Assembly (NCBI GenBank): GCA_031282405.1
Contig: JAITDU010000045.1
Coordinates: 62,001 to 126,000, forward strand
Reading direction: 5' to 3'
Length of the DNA: 64,000 bases
Source of the DNA: Coriobacteriales bacterium
GTDB taxonomy: Bacteria > Actinomycetota > Coriobacteriia > Coriobacteriales > UBA8131
Part shown: positions 38,472-47,758 of the stretch, piece by piece
How the letters are laid out: each line of letters opens with the position of its first letter
Position numbering within the stretch: position 1 is the stretch's first letter
Translations under genes and position numbers: made by a program
Notes under the pieces: model-generated
What the model was told of the DNA's origin: nothing
Database searches by the model: none
The model's input: only the letters and a program-made list of their open reading frames with translations

Positions 38472-39235
38472 GCGAACGCCTTTACCAATTCCAAGAAGTC
38501 TGTAGCCGTCAGAGAAGCTGCGCCGATAAGGCCACCATCGATGTTGGGCATTGCAGAAAACAACCCTACATTGCCGATGTTCACAGAACCGCCATAGAGT
38601 ATGCGAGTGTCGTCCGCCACGGCATAGCCGTAAAGTTCGGCTAAGACCTCGCGCAGCGCCGATGCTACCTCGTCAGCTTGCTCTGGCGTGGGTGTGATGC
38701 CGGTACCTATGGCCCAGATTGGTTCATAGGCAATTACCAGTCGCTCAGCAGCCGCAGCATCAATTTGGACCAATGCAGATCTGAGTTGTTGCGCTACAAA
38801 GTCCACCGCCGTGCGCTGCTCATGTATCTCCAGACTCTCTCCGCAACACAGGATCGGCGCAATACCAGCGCTCAACAGTGCCTGGGCCTTTCGATTGACA
38901 TCCGCGTCCGTCTCACCAAAATAAGATCGACGCTCCGAATGTCCTACAATACAATAGGCACAGCCCAGATCAGCAAGCATCGAAACCGACACCGCTCCCG
39001 TGTAGGCACCTTCTGGTTGCCAGTAGACATCCTGGGCACCGAGCTTTATCTGAGGGCTGTCAAAGCCGAGTGTTACCTGGACGCTACGCAATGCCGTGAA
39101 CGGTGGGCAAACCACGACATCTACGCTACTGTAGTTATCAAGATAACCATAGGCGAGTTGCTGAGCCAGCTTTGTGGCCTCGGTATTCGTTTTGTTCATC
39201 TTCCAGTTTCCTGCCACGAGCGATCTACGACTCAT
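38468..39235 (-). CDS. tpiA: Triosephosphate isomerase
   Basis: Interconverts dihydroxyacetone phosphate and glyceraldehyde 3-phosphate. The 255-residue TIM barrel starts AGNWKMNKT (Lys12-type catalytic residue), with the electrophilic His in VGHSERR and the catalytic Glu in AYEPIWAIGTG, plus phosphate loop YGGSVN. It lies 3 bases after pgk and overlaps gpmI, so pgk-tpiA-gpmI form a glycolytic operon. Confidence 0.97.
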   Translation of the reverse strand: MSRRSLVAGNWKMNKTNTEATKLAQQLAYGYLDNYSSVDVVVCPPFTALRSVQVTLGFDSPQIKLGAQDVYWQPEGAYTGAVSVSMLADLGCAYCIVGHSERRSYFGETDADVNRKAQALLSAGIAPILCCGESLEIHEQRTAVDFVAQQLRSALVQIDAAAAERLVIAYEPIWAIGTGITPTPEQADEVASALREVLAELYGYAVADDTRILYGGSVNIGNVGLFSAMPNIDGGLIGAASLTATDFLELVKAFA

Positions 39236-39238
39236 CCT

Positions 39239-40513
39239 CTACTCCGATCTACTATCTGCGGCCTGTTGCAGTGCCACGAGGGCCGCAAGTGGGTTACCCT
39301 CGATGAGGCGAAGAGAAGCGCCGCCACCTGTCGAGACAAAACTAAAATGATCCTCCAGGGCAAATTTTTTGGCTGCAGCAACACTGTCACCACCGCCGAC
39401 TACAGTTACCGCGTCTTGATTGCGAGCAATCGCCGTAGCTATGACGCGAGTGCCGTTTTCAAAGGGAACCAGCTCGAATACCCCCATAGGGCCGTTCCAG
39501 AATACTGTTGCCGCTTTTGCAATCTCGCGAGAGAACAGCTCGGCGCTCGCCGGGCCTATGTCTAGTCCTGTCATATCGGCTTTCATGTCCGAGGTGGCCA
39601 CGACACTGGTCTGAACATCGGCAGAAAGAAAAGGAGCCACTACCAAATCGAGCGGCAGGAGCAATCTGACCCCCTTGGTCTGAGCCAGTGCCAGAAGCTC
39701 GCCAGCCGGCCCAATCCAATCTTTTTGTACGACAGACTTCCCCACATCATAGCCTTTGGCCGCGAGAAAAGTGAAGCACATGCCGCCACCGATTATCAGC
39801 GAATCCACAACATTCAGCAACGAGGCGATAGTTTTAATCTTGTCTGAAACCTTGGAACCACCTAAAACGGCGACGAACGGTCGTCGTGGATCGCGCATGA
39901 TACTATCGAGAAAAGCAATTTCTTTTGCCAACAACAGACCGGCATAGGCCGGCATGAGGTGAGCTATGGCTTCTACCGAAGCATGAGCACGATGCGCAGC
40001 TCCAAAAGCGTCATTGACGTAGATATCGGCCAAATTAGCCAGCTCGGCAGCAAATTCACAGGAGTTTTGCTTCTCGCGCTTATCAAAACGCAGGTTTTCC
40101 AACATCATAATAGCGCCGTCTTGCAGTTGCGCAGCCATGCTACGAGCCTTAGGGCCGCAAAGCCCGATCGTCACAGTGGTTGATGCCTCGGTGCTCAAAA
40201 CACGGTCGTGTGGACAGTCGGAGTCCTCCTCTGTTGATAACGGCGCCACCGGTACTTCTTGACCCAAAAGACGGCCCAGTACGCGGGCAACCGGCACTAA
40301 GGACGCCTCAGGCTCAAAACCAGTGCCAGCAGGTCGACCCAAATGACTGATGAGAATTACGCGAGCCTTGTTATCCAAAAGATAGCGGATAGTGGGAAGC
40401 GCAGCCCTAATACGCGTGTCGTCGGTGACAGTGCCCCGGTCGAGCGGCACATTGAAATCTGCCCGTAAGAGTATTTTCTTGCCGGCAACATCCACATCAT
40501 CGATTGTTCGCAT
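39239..40513 (-). CDS. pgk: Phosphoglycerate kinase
   Basis: The start MRTIDDVDV (40513) has a perfect AGGAGG 4 bases upstream; length 424. RADFNVPLD and the N-domain substrate basic patch (LISHLGRP) are clear, as are the hinge GGSKVSDKI and the ATP loop GGGDSVAAAKKF. A short Glu/Asp/Ser-rich stretch near residue 98 (STEEDSDCPHDRVL) is an insert relative to common versions. It follows whiA by 14 bases. Confidence 0.96.
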   Translation of the reverse strand: MRTIDDVDVAGKKILLRADFNVPLDRGTVTDDTRIRAALPTIRYLLDNKARVILISHLGRPAGTGFEPEASLVPVARVLGRLLGQEVPVAPLSTEEDSDCPHDRVLSTEASTTVTIGLCGPKARSMAAQLQDGAIMMLENLRFDKREKQNSCEFAAELANLADIYVNDAFGAAHRAHASVEAIAHLMPAYAGLLLAKEIAFLDSIMRDPRRPFVAVLGGSKVSDKIKTIASLLNVVDSLIIGGGMCFTFLAAKGYDVGKSVVQKDWIGPAGELLALAQTKGVRLLLPLDLVVAPFLSADVQTSVVATSDMKADMTGLDIGPASAELFSREIAKAATVFWNGPMGVFELVPFENGTRVIATAIARNQDAVTVVGGGDSVAAAKKFALEDHFSFVSTGGGASLRLIEGNPLAALVALQQAADSRSE

Positions 40514-40527
40514 AGTGCCTCCTGTTA

Positions 40528-41454
40528 TCATTCGTCAATATCCAATGCCCGCCTGGCAAACTCATCTATACGACGGACGCGATGATAGACAGCTGATTTT
40601 GACAGCGGTGGTTTGGCTAATTCTCCCAATTCCCTCAGTGAGACATCGGGATGAGAAAGGCGTAGCATCGCCAGTTCCTGCAAAGCCTTGGGCAGACTGT
40701 CCAAACCAAAACGATCGATCAACAGTTGTATGTTACGCACCTGTGCCAGTGAGGCTTCTACGGATTTAGCCTGGTTGGCCATCTCGGCATTGACACGGCG
40801 ATTCTCGTCGTTACGGATCGACTTTGTGACCCGGACATCTTGGATAGCCAGTACCGCCCGATGCGCGCCTACAAGAGCAAGGAAGTCCAGTATCGGCTCG
40901 GCACCCTTGATGTAGACAATCCAGGTGCCACGCCGTTCACTGGCTTTGGCCATTATCGAATTTTGTGCCAGCAGGGCCACGAGGCCATTAGCGAGCGCCT
41001 CATGTCCGCAGGTTAACTCAAAATGAAAATCACGACGAGGATTTGCAATGAAGCCACCCCCCAAAAATGCTCCACGCAAATAAGACACAAGACAGCATTG
41101 TTCTGTGACCAAACGAGGCACGATACCTAACTCTATACCGCTTGCCGATAGTATCCCCATATCCAACAATGCCTCTTTGAGCCCCACCTGCGCGGGCACG
41201 GTTATCAAATAATTATAGGTCTTATGCAGCACACTACGCCGCGTGGTTATCTCGGTCTTGAGATGATAGACGTCATGCAGGAGTCGTACAGCCACCCGCG
41301 CGACCGGCGCAATGTCAATGACCAATTCCAGACGATATTTGCCCAGAAGATGTCCTTCAATACGCACGAGGGCACTCAGCTCGGCTTTCTTGCAAAGCTC
41401 ATGGCTGGGGATAAGATGCGAGAGTTCGTCTTTTACCTCTGCTGTGAATGACAT
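40528..41454 (-). CDS. whiA: WhiA-type DNA-binding regulator
   Basis: A 308-residue protein with the WhiA N-terminus (SFTAEVKDELSHL), a LAGLIDADG-homing-endonuclease-like middle (GAFLGGGFIANPRRDFHFEL) and a C-terminal helix-turn-helix (SLRELGELAKPPLSKSAVYHRVRR). In actinobacteria WhiA controls cell-division and sporulation genes; in non-sporulating relatives it is linked to division and metabolism. The position next to yvcK and rapZ is conserved. There is a 150-base gap from yvcK. Confidence 0.95.
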   Translation of the reverse strand: MSFTAEVKDELSHLIPSHELCKKAELSALVRIEGHLLGKYRLELVIDIAPVARVAVRLLHDVYHLKTEITTRRSVLHKTYNYLITVPAQVGLKEALLDMGILSASGIELGIVPRLVTEQCCLVSYLRGAFLGGGFIANPRRDFHFELTCGHEALANGLVALLAQNSIMAKASERRGTWIVYIKGAEPILDFLALVGAHRAVLAIQDVRVTKSIRNDENRRVNAEMANQAKSVEASLAQVRNIQLLIDRFGLDSLPKALQELAMLRLSHPDVSLRELGELAKPPLSKSAVYHRVRRIDEFARRALDIDE

Positions 41455-41604
41455 CCTGTCCTCACCTCGTCCGGGTACCGCTCAAAACGGACGGGCCGGC
41501 TTGAGCCTGTCGGTCATGGGGCCTACTTATAACTTGATAGCGCAGGTCGTACTTACGTGAGCACTCAGCTAATTCTAGCCTAAAGTATCTAAAGCAGCGA
41601 CCAA

Positions 41605-42651
41605 TTACCGTGACAGGCGGTTACTGTCTTGCAAAATGCTCGCCAACGCCTCGCCAAGGGCACCGCTGCTATGCCAGGTCGGCCGCTTGGGATCTATAAG
41701 ATCGCGTACGACCAGCTTGACACCACTGCTTCTTATCCGTCGCTCAATATCCTGGTCAAAATCTACATAACGCACGGACGGCAAGGTCGTTTTAAGAGTG
41801 CCGGATTCTGGTAGACTATCTGAACTGATGGCCGTGAACACACCAGTAACATTCCCACCGACTGTGGGGTGTGCGGCCTCGGGCGGCCGGTTGACGATTA
41901 CATAGTCCAGATACTCTGCAAGTCCATGCTTCAACACCGCCTCGGTCAGTTCCGCAGCATCTAAACCCCAGGTCTCGCCCTGTATATCGGTCAGCGAACA
42001 AACAAAGACTTTAAGGGCATTGCTGGCTTTTATCGCCTGCACAATATCGTCGATAAGTAAGTTTGCAATAACCGACGTGAACAATGAGCCGGGGCCCAAC
42101 ACCAACAAGTCAGCCTGAGTTATGGCAAAAACGGCAGGCGGATTGGCCCGGATATTCGCCGGACTCAGGCTGACGCTTGCCAGCGCGGTCTTGGATTTAC
42201 AGATGTTGCTCTGGCCGCTCAAGGTGACACCGTCGAGCGTGATGCCGTCGATGACCACACTTGATAAAGCGGCTGGGTAAACATGTCCAACACAGCCAAG
42301 CAACTGTTCGCACAGTGAAACGGCCTGCTGGAGGTCACCGGAGCTTTCCTGGAGTGCCGTAATAACAAGATTCCCCAAGGTGTGGTTGTGAGCGTACTCA
42401 AAGCGCTGTTTAAATGCGACCGGCCAGATACTGGATTCGTCTGCCGCCAGTGCTACCAGGCACTTGCGTAAATCTCCCGGTGGAACGTAGCCGGTATGCG
42501 ACCTGAGGAGGCCTGAGGAGCCGCCATCATCGGCCACTGCCACGATCGCATCGGTGTAGATGCCTGCTTGGCGCAAGGCTCGAATACTCACCGGGGTTCC
42601 GGTGCCACCGCCGATGCATACCGCCTTGGGTGATGTGTCATATCTACTCAT
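41605..42651 (-). CDS. yvcK: YvcK/CofD-like protein (gluconeogenesis factor)
   Basis: The start MSRYDTSPKAV (42651) overlaps the rapZ stop as ATGA, leaving 348 residues; the 51 upstream residues in the track read across rapZ and are discarded. The nucleotide loop CIGGGTGTPVSIRAL and VADDGGSSGLLR match the family. The protein binds UDP-sugars in Bacillus and affects cell-wall metabolism and growth on gluconeogenic carbon. Confidence 0.93.
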   Translation of the reverse strand: MSRYDTSPKAVCIGGGTGTPVSIRALRQAGIYTDAIVAVADDGGSSGLLRSHTGYVPPGDLRKCLVALAADESSIWPVAFKQRFEYAHNHTLGNLVITALQESSGDLQQAVSLCEQLLGCVGHVYPAALSSVVIDGITLDGVTLSGQSNICKSKTALASVSLSPANIRANPPAVFAITQADLLVLGPGSLFTSVIANLLIDDIVQAIKASNALKVFVCSLTDIQGETWGLDAAELTEAVLKHGLAEYLDYVIVNRPPEAAHPTVGGNVTGVFTAISSDSLPESGTLKTTLPSVRYVDFDQDIERRIRSSGVKLVVRDLIDPKRPTWHSSGALGEALASILQDSNRLSR

Positions 42652-43712
42652 AGCGTATTGTGTGTGGACACGGTCCTGTCCGGCACCTGGACAACGGCCA
42701 GTGGTAGATGCCGGTGGGACAAGGAGACGGAATATCCCAAGTTGTTCAGAAAGCGAGCAGTTTCGTCGGCTATAACAACACTGCGATGTTGTCCGCCGGT
42801 ACACCCCACTGCCAAAGATAGATAGCGCTTTCCCTCTTGGACATAACCTGGCATGATTGTCTCTAACAGGTGTTCCCAGCTTTGCATAAACTGCCTGGTC
42901 TGTTCACTTTCTAAAACGAACGCGCGTACCGGCTCATCAATGCCGGTCAACGGTCGTAATTCCTCTTCATAATAGGGATTTGGTAGGAAGCGTACATCGA
43001 TGACAATGTCGGCATCATGCGGAAACCCATGTTTGAAACCAAATGAGAACACTGAGACACGCAGACCGTCAGTTTCGCTGGAATCGGCAAACAATGATCG
43101 TATGTGTCGGCGCAATTCTCTGGTATCCAGATTGGTAGTGTCGATGACGTAATGGGCAGTCTCACGAATACTGGCAAGGGCCTCGCGCTCCTTGCTGATG
43201 CCGTCGAGCAACGTCATAGCGCCTTCACAGAGGGGGTGGCGGCGGCGGCTTTCTTTGTAACGCTTGAGCAATGACTCGTCGGTTGCGTCTAAAAAGATGA
43301 CAGAGAAGCTGACCTCAAGTTCAGAAAGATGATTGAGTTCAGCTTGCAATTCAGAGAATAATTCCTGGGAGCGCAAATCGCAGACCACGGCCAGGCGCCG
43401 CTCAGTCTTAGTGGGTAGCCCCGAGAGCGTTACAAGGTTGAGCAGAAGCGAAGGCGGCAGGTTATCAATACAGAAATAACCGATGTCTTCAAACGTGTGG
43501 AGAGCCTGTGTCTTGCCCGCCCCGGCCATACCGGTAATCACCACGAGGCTCGGCCCGGTCCCCTCTCCTGCAGCAAGTGTATCTTTATTCTCCGAGACAG
43601 GTACCTGTCCAGCAGGTTCTGACCCGGGTTTCTCCCCGCCAGTACCTATGCCCGAGAGTATCTTGGGTTCTTGAGTAATGGCCGAGGGGTTACTTTGTGC
43701 CTTATGTGCCAT
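42648..43712 (-). CDS. rapZ: RapZ family nucleotide-binding protein
   Basis: The start at MAHKAQSNP (43712) is chosen because AAGGAG lies 6 bases upstream; the Met two codons earlier touches the ribosome site. Length 354. About 55 low-complexity residues (Gly, Glu, Pro, Ser) precede the P-loop VITGMAGAGKTQALHTFED. GYFCIDNLPP and the C-terminal AVGCTGGQHRSVVIA are hallmark motifs. In E. coli RapZ is an RNA adaptor for glmS control; in actinobacteria the function is less clear. It overlaps uvrC by 11 bases. Confidence 0.94.
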   Translation of the reverse strand: MAHKAQSNPSAITQEPKILSGIGTGGEKPGSEPAGQVPVSENKDTLAAGEGTGPSLVVITGMAGAGKTQALHTFEDIGYFCIDNLPPSLLLNLVTLSGLPTKTERRLAVVCDLRSQELFSELQAELNHLSELEVSFSVIFLDATDESLLKRYKESRRRHPLCEGAMTLLDGISKEREALASIRETAHYVIDTTNLDTRELRRHIRSLFADSSETDGLRVSVFSFGFKHGFPHDADIVIDVRFLPNPYYEEELRPLTGIDEPVRAFVLESEQTRQFMQSWEHLLETIMPGYVQEGKRYLSLAVGCTGGQHRSVVIADETARFLNNLGYSVSLSHRHLPLAVVQVPDRTVSTHNTL

Positions 43713-45621
43713 ATTCATCTCCTTGCGGCTGTTCTTGTAGGGTGATAAAAACGCTTTTGGCGACCGCCTTTGGTATGCCGGCGACCTGTTCTAACTGCTC
43801 TAATGTAGCGCTGCGGAGCGCTTTTTGCGTCTTGAACGCTCGGCGCAACAGTCGCTTGCGCTTAGGCCCCAATCCTTCGATGCTATCAAGAATACTGTTT
43901 GTCTGGCCCTGGCCGCGCAACTTACGATGATAACTGATTGCGAAGCGATGTGCTTCGTCGCGTATCTGTTTAACCAGATAAAGGCTGACCGAGCCCGCAG
44001 GCAAGATGACGGGGGTATCTTGCCAGGTTACGTAGAGTTCCTCGTCGGCCTTAGCCAATCCGGCAACATCAATACCGTTGATGCCCTGTTGCTCCAATTG
44101 GCGCACGACAGCATTGAGCTGTGGCTTGCCGCCGTCAATGATGAGCAAGTCAGGGTGTTTGCCAAAGCGTGTGTCATTTTGATTCTTTTGCGAGAAACGC
44201 CGCTGAATCAACTCGGTCATCATAGCCACATCGTTGGCCTCGGGGCTGTCAAGTCGTATCTTGAAACGCCGGTAGTGTGACTTGTCTGCGCGACCACCCG
44301 AAAACACAACCATAGAGGCCACAGAGTAGCTGCCGTGCAGCGTGGAGATGTCATAGCACTCTATGCGCATCGGTGCCTCGGGCAGGGCCAGGGCGCTTTC
44401 CAATTCCAAGAGTGCTCGATTGCAGCGTTCTTCATGATAACTGGTGCGTATCATGTAACGCGAAAGAGCATGTCGAGCATTTAGTTCGGCCAGTTTGAGA
44501 AGTTGACTGCGTTGGCCTTTACTGGGGCGGTTGAGACGAACTTTGGCACCGTGCTTGGAGGCCAACTTGCGCGTGAGCCATACCTCTAAAGCGCCGGCAT
44601 CATTTGGAATCTCTCGCATTATTAGTTCGCGCGGTATCTGTGAAGCTTGGTCATAGTAGCGCAACAAAAAACCGCGAATCAAGTCGTCATCGGACACATC
44701 GCGACCTTTATCTAAAATGAATTCGTTGCTGATGAGGACGATACCTTCGCGTACACTCAATACCTGGACTCCCGTGATAGTCTCCTCACGGAAAAACCCG
44801 ATAACATCGGCGTTGAGGCGCGGACTTAACACGACATTTTGCCGATCGTTGAGCGAAGTCAATGTGTCCAGACGTTTTTTTGCTCGGGCTGCCCGTTCAA
44901 AATCAAGTTCTTTGGCCGCCACGGCAATCTCATGTTTGAGAGTCCGGATAAACTCCTGTCGATGCCCAGAGAGGAAGCGCACCAGTCGTTTGACATTGCC
45001 GGCATACTCCGCCTGCGTACAAACGCCGGCACAAGGCCCTGGCCCCAGGCCGACATGGTAGTCAAAACAGGCTTTGACGCTACTGTCCACAGGCAGTTCT
45101 TGTTCCAATCGCCGCCGCAGACGCTTCCACTCAACACAACTTGCTATACAGATGGGCACGATCATTCGTGCTGTATCAATTGTCTGACGGGCGGCACGCG
45201 AATCGGTATAGGGGCCAAAATAGCGGGTGTCGCTCCGGGGTTTCTCGCGTGTGAACTTGATCGCCGGAAAATCATCGCCCAAGCTGAGCGCGATGAACGG
45301 GTAGCTTTTGTCATCCTTGAAATCAACATTGAACGGTGGCGAAAATTGGTTGATAAGATTGCGCTCCAGTATTAACGATTCGTGCTCACTGGCAACCACA
45401 AAGTAATCAAAGCTGCGAACGCCAGCCATTAAAGCTGGGATCATCGCACGTTCGTCTTGAAAATTGACATACTGGCGCATCCTGCTGCGTAGCTGCTTGG
45501 CCTTACCTACGTACAGCACGTCTCCTGTGGCGTCCTTCCATAAGTAGACACCGGGTTCCTGTGGTACAGCTACCAGTTGTTCCTTGAGTTTTTGCAAGTT
45601 CGATGTGGGCTTGGTTTTCAT
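43702..45621 (-). CDS. uvrC: Excinuclease ABC subunit C
   Basis: The dual-incision nuclease of nucleotide-excision repair. The start MKTKPTSNL (45621) gives 639 residues. Domains in order: GIY-YIG nuclease (GVYLWKDATGDVLYVGKA, about 23-40), a Cys-rich segment (VGLGPGPCAGVC), UVR motif region (about 205-240), RNase-H-like C-terminal nuclease (ECYDISTLHGSYSVASMVVF, LLIIDGGKPQLN) and two helix-hairpin-helix motifs at the end (GLGPKRKRLLRRAF, VAGIPKAVA). TATAAT only 6 bases before ATG suggests a leaderless transcript. Confidence 0.96.
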   Translation of the reverse strand: MKTKPTSNLQKLKEQLVAVPQEPGVYLWKDATGDVLYVGKAKQLRSRMRQYVNFQDERAMIPALMAGVRSFDYFVVASEHESLILERNLINQFSPPFNVDFKDDKSYPFIALSLGDDFPAIKFTREKPRSDTRYFGPYTDSRAARQTIDTARMIVPICIASCVEWKRLRRRLEQELPVDSSVKACFDYHVGLGPGPCAGVCTQAEYAGNVKRLVRFLSGHRQEFIRTLKHEIAVAAKELDFERAARAKKRLDTLTSLNDRQNVVLSPRLNADVIGFFREETITGVQVLSVREGIVLISNEFILDKGRDVSDDDLIRGFLLRYYDQASQIPRELIMREIPNDAGALEVWLTRKLASKHGAKVRLNRPSKGQRSQLLKLAELNARHALSRYMIRTSYHEERCNRALLELESALALPEAPMRIECYDISTLHGSYSVASMVVFSGGRADKSHYRRFKIRLDSPEANDVAMMTELIQRRFSQKNQNDTRFGKHPDLLIIDGGKPQLNAVVRQLEQQGINGIDVAGLAKADEELYVTWQDTPVILPAGSVSLYLVKQIRDEAHRFAISYHRKLRGQGQTNSILDSIEGLGPKRKRLLRRAFKTQKALRSATLEQLEQVAGIPKAVAKSVFITLQEQPQGDEYGT

Positions 45622-45627
45622 GATCAG

Positions 45628-45633
45628 ATTATA
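45628..45633 (-). promoter_or_regulatory. -10 box placing the uvrC transcript start at its ATG
   Basis: A perfect TATAAT on the minus strand is separated from ATG 45621 by 6 bases (CTGATC), the usual distance from -10 to the first transcribed base. Only a poor -35 is visible. AAGG 12 bases before the ATG is a weak alternative ribosome site. Confidence 0.45.
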
Positions 45634-45775
45634 CCTTGGGAGAAAGACCAACGCTTGGGAGCCCTTGAAGTGTAGGATCACCTGTGGGGTTCTTAGAGGG
45701 CATCGTTGCGTCTCGGAGAAGTATCGCCGTGTCGCATTTTCGTCACTTTGAGCCCCTGGTTAGAAAAACCTACGC

Positions 45776-45803
45776 TTGCGCTCAGAATTTGTTTTGCTAT
45801 ACT
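45776..45803 (+). promoter_or_regulatory. Promoter of tRNA-Ala
   Basis: TTGCGC (45776-45781) and TATACT (45798-45803) with a 16-base spacer, 17 bases before the tRNA. Confidence 0.5.
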
Positions 45804-45820
45804 TTGCTAACTGCTTCTGT

Positions 45821-45896
45821 GGGGCCTTAGCTCAGCTGGGAGAGCGCATGGCTGGCAGCCATGAGGTCAGGGGTTCGATCCCCCTAGGCTCCACCA
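45821..45896 (+). tRNA. tRNA-Ala(GGC)
   Basis: A 76-base cloverleaf: acceptor GGGGCCT/AGGCTCC with the G3-U70 identity pair of alanine tRNAs, anticodon GGC in loop CTGGCAG, T-loop TTCGATC, discriminator A, CCA encoded. Confidence 0.97.
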
Positions 45897-45985
45897 AACC
45901 ACAGTTGCCGAGAAGAGCAATCGGAAACCGCCTTCAGGATTTATCTGACGGGCAGGGCTACTTCGATGACATAGCCGTACGCGCA

Positions 45986-46402
45986 CTATTCTAGCTCAAA
46001 CAGCGCTTTGCCAGCAGTTTCTCCTGGCGTGACAGAGTATATCTCCTCAACATGAATAAAACAGACTCCCTTACTTGTGTAGTCGTAACCCATCGAGGTG
46101 AGAATGCTCTTCACCTGAGCTGCTACAGCCTCATAGCGCGGCCCCTCGTTTTCGTAGGTAGCTACACCCTTAACCTGATAGCCGCCTTGCTCATCCCAAA
46201 CAGTGAGAGCCACAAAGGGGTTCGACCTGATGTTGAGGAGGGTCTTTCTCATGTACTGGTCGGACACCATGACCGTCTCGCTGTCAACGACCTGCTTCAT
46301 GCTGACTGGAACGACATTCACCCTATTATCTGAGCATGTCGCGAAAGCGGCAGCGTAGGTGTTGTTGATCATCTCCTGCACTTCCAGGGGCATTGTAGCC
46401 AT
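45986..46402 (-). CDS. Pyridoxamine-5'-phosphate-oxidase-like flavin-binding protein
   Basis: A 138-residue split-barrel protein. The start ATG 46402 has GGAGGACACCACT upstream. NVVPVSMKQVVDSETVMVSDQYMRKTLLNIRSNP is the flavin/cofactor-binding side of the barrel (quoted from a longer block), then VALTVWDEQGGYQVKG and a C-terminal FIHVEEIYSVTPG strand. The family includes FMN- or F420-binding oxidoreductases and heme-binding proteins; the substrate is unknown. It follows the OsmC gene by 94 bases on the same strand. Confidence 0.82.
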   Translation of the reverse strand: MATMPLEVQEMINNTYAAAFATCSDNRVNVVPVSMKQVVDSETVMVSDQYMRKTLLNIRSNPFVALTVWDEQGGYQVKGVATYENEGPRYEAVAAQVKSILTSMGYDYTSKGVCFIHVEEIYSVTPGETAGKALFELE

Positions 46403-46496
46403 AGTGGTGTCCTCCAGATCTGTGTTGCTGACACATGACAGAATCAGTCGTTATACTTGGGTCTCTGCTCTGCTTATATATCTTAAGAATATATTT

Positions 46497-46943
46497 TTAT
46501 TGTCTCACGGTGATACTTTGGCAGGTGATGGGCACGCCACCTGATAGGGTGTCGCCAACTGGGCAGCGACTCTCAACAAAACGGGCGAAAGCCTCTACCT
46601 CGGACGGGTCTCCGTCAGCCACCAGTTGGATGCTTAATCTTATCTCGCTAAATCCTTTGCGTACATCTTCATTGATACCAAGGAAGCCATCAGGGTCAAG
46701 ATCGCCCTCAATGTCTACTGAAAAGTCTTTGAGGATGATACTCTTTTGACCGGCGAGGATAAAGGCGGCTATGGTCATACAGCTTCCGAGGCTGCCGAGG
46801 AGCGCTTCAACCGGGGTCATTCCCTCATCCGTACCCCCTGAGTCCGTCGGCTCATCGCAAATGAGTGTGAACGAGCGGGCCTTCGTATCCACCTTGAGCC
46901 CGCCTGGAACTTTTTTTGTCGATGCCCGGACAGTCTGCTTCAT
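46497..46943 (-). CDS. OsmC-family peroxiredoxin-like protein
   Basis: The start MKQTVRAST (46943) has GGAGG 8 bases upstream; length 148. Two cysteines occupy the family positions: GSLGSCMTIAAFILA (about Cys57) and ESRCPVGDTL (about Cys130). OsmC/Ohr proteins reduce organic peroxides through this pair. It is divergent from the HxlR regulator, which probably controls it. Confidence 0.88.
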   Translation of the reverse strand: MKQTVRASTKKVPGGLKVDTKARSFTLICDEPTDSGGTDEGMTPVEALLGSLGSCMTIAAFILAGQKSIILKDFSVDIEGDLDPDGFLGINEDVRKGFSEIRLSIQLVADGDPSEVEAFARFVESRCPVGDTLSGGVPITCQSITVRQ

Positions 46944-47082
46944 TTCATATCCTCCAGTCCTGTAAAATGAGTAAACGCACTTTCTATGTTGGAAGTCTAA
47001 CAAAGTTAATACCAAAGGCGGATAAGTGAGTTTTTTCCAAGTAACTACGATTTACCATAGCAATCACATGAAGATATGAACC

Positions 47083-47460
47083 ATGAGTGAGAAGCCGAGG
47101 CTGGAAAAAGACATGATGTGCCCGCTTGAGTTCGGTCTGGAGAAATTCGGCGGGAGGTGGAAGGCCAGGATTATCTGCGCCCTGTCAATTCACGATGCCT
47201 TGCGCTTCGGAGCTATAAGGGATGAACTACGCTACATCACTGATTCGGTGCTGACGGCCATGCTAAAGGAACTGATTGCCGATGGCCTGGTGAGCCGCAA
47301 GCAGTTCGAAGCGGTGCCACCGAGAGTGGAATACTCATTGACGGACAAAGGCAGGTCTGTCCTGCCAGTGCTGCAAAGCATCTGCCAATGGTCGCTCGAC
47401 TCGTCCGAAGAAGAGCTTGAAAGAAAACTGTCTTCCTGTCAAACGTGTCCTCAAATGTAG
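47083..47460 (+). CDS. HxlR-family winged-helix regulator
   Basis: A 125-residue protein with the HxlR pattern: CPLEFGLEKFGGRWKARIIC, then LRFGAIRDELRYITDSVLTAMLKEL and the wing VEYSLTDKG. Cysteines at about residue 12 and in the C-terminal SCQTCPQ could sense redox-active compounds (inference from the HypR/QorR group). The gene diverges from osmC with a 140-base shared control region. Confidence 0.9.
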   Translation: MSEKPRLEKDMMCPLEFGLEKFGGRWKARIICALSIHDALRFGAIRDELRYITDSVLTAMLKELIADGLVSRKQFEAVPPRVEYSLTDKGRSVLPVLQSICQWSLDSSEEELERKLSSCQTCPQM

Positions 47461-47493
47461 CCCCAGCCAGTACTTATAGCATGTTCTTCCACC

Positions 47494-47533
47494 AACACAC
47501 CCTTGAGAACCACTATGTTCTCAAGGGTGTGTT
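47494..47533. terminator. Perfect 17-bp inverted repeat after the HxlR gene
   Basis: AACACACCCTTGAGAAC pairs with GTTCTCAAGGGTGTGTT around the loop CACTAT, 33 bases after the stop. There is no clean T-run, so it may be a terminator with weak release, an RNA processing stem, or an element relic. Confidence 0.6.
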
Positions 47534-47648
47534 GCATTCAGCCGCTCACTTTCCGTTCGACAGCTCTCTTTGATGATGGTCGGCGAACGGCCGATTCCTG
47601 ACATCAGATTTGCGCATGATGCTGTGATAGAATCAGAAAGCATACGTT

Positions 47649-47712
47649 ACCGGGAATGAAGTTCTCCCTGTGTCCTTTGGGCCAAACCGCAGCCGTGCTG
47701 ATGACTTCTATA
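47649..47712 (+). promoter_or_regulatory. Fluoride riboswitch (crcB motif) upstream of crcB
   Basis: The leader holds the motif order of the fluoride aptamer: GGGAATGAAGTTCTCCC at 47652-47668, AACCGC at 47685-47690, and GCTGATGACTTCTAT at 47697-47711. The common form is GGxGATGGAGTTCGCC ... GCTGATGACTCCTAC; here GAAG and CTTC change together where GGAG and CTCC are usual, preserving complementarity. CrcB is encoded 47 bases downstream. TAGAAT at 47628-47633 is a possible -10. Confidence 0.82.
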
Positions 47713-47758
47713 CAACAGAAGCAGGCGCAGATGTCAACTATTGGCACAGGGAGGCTCT

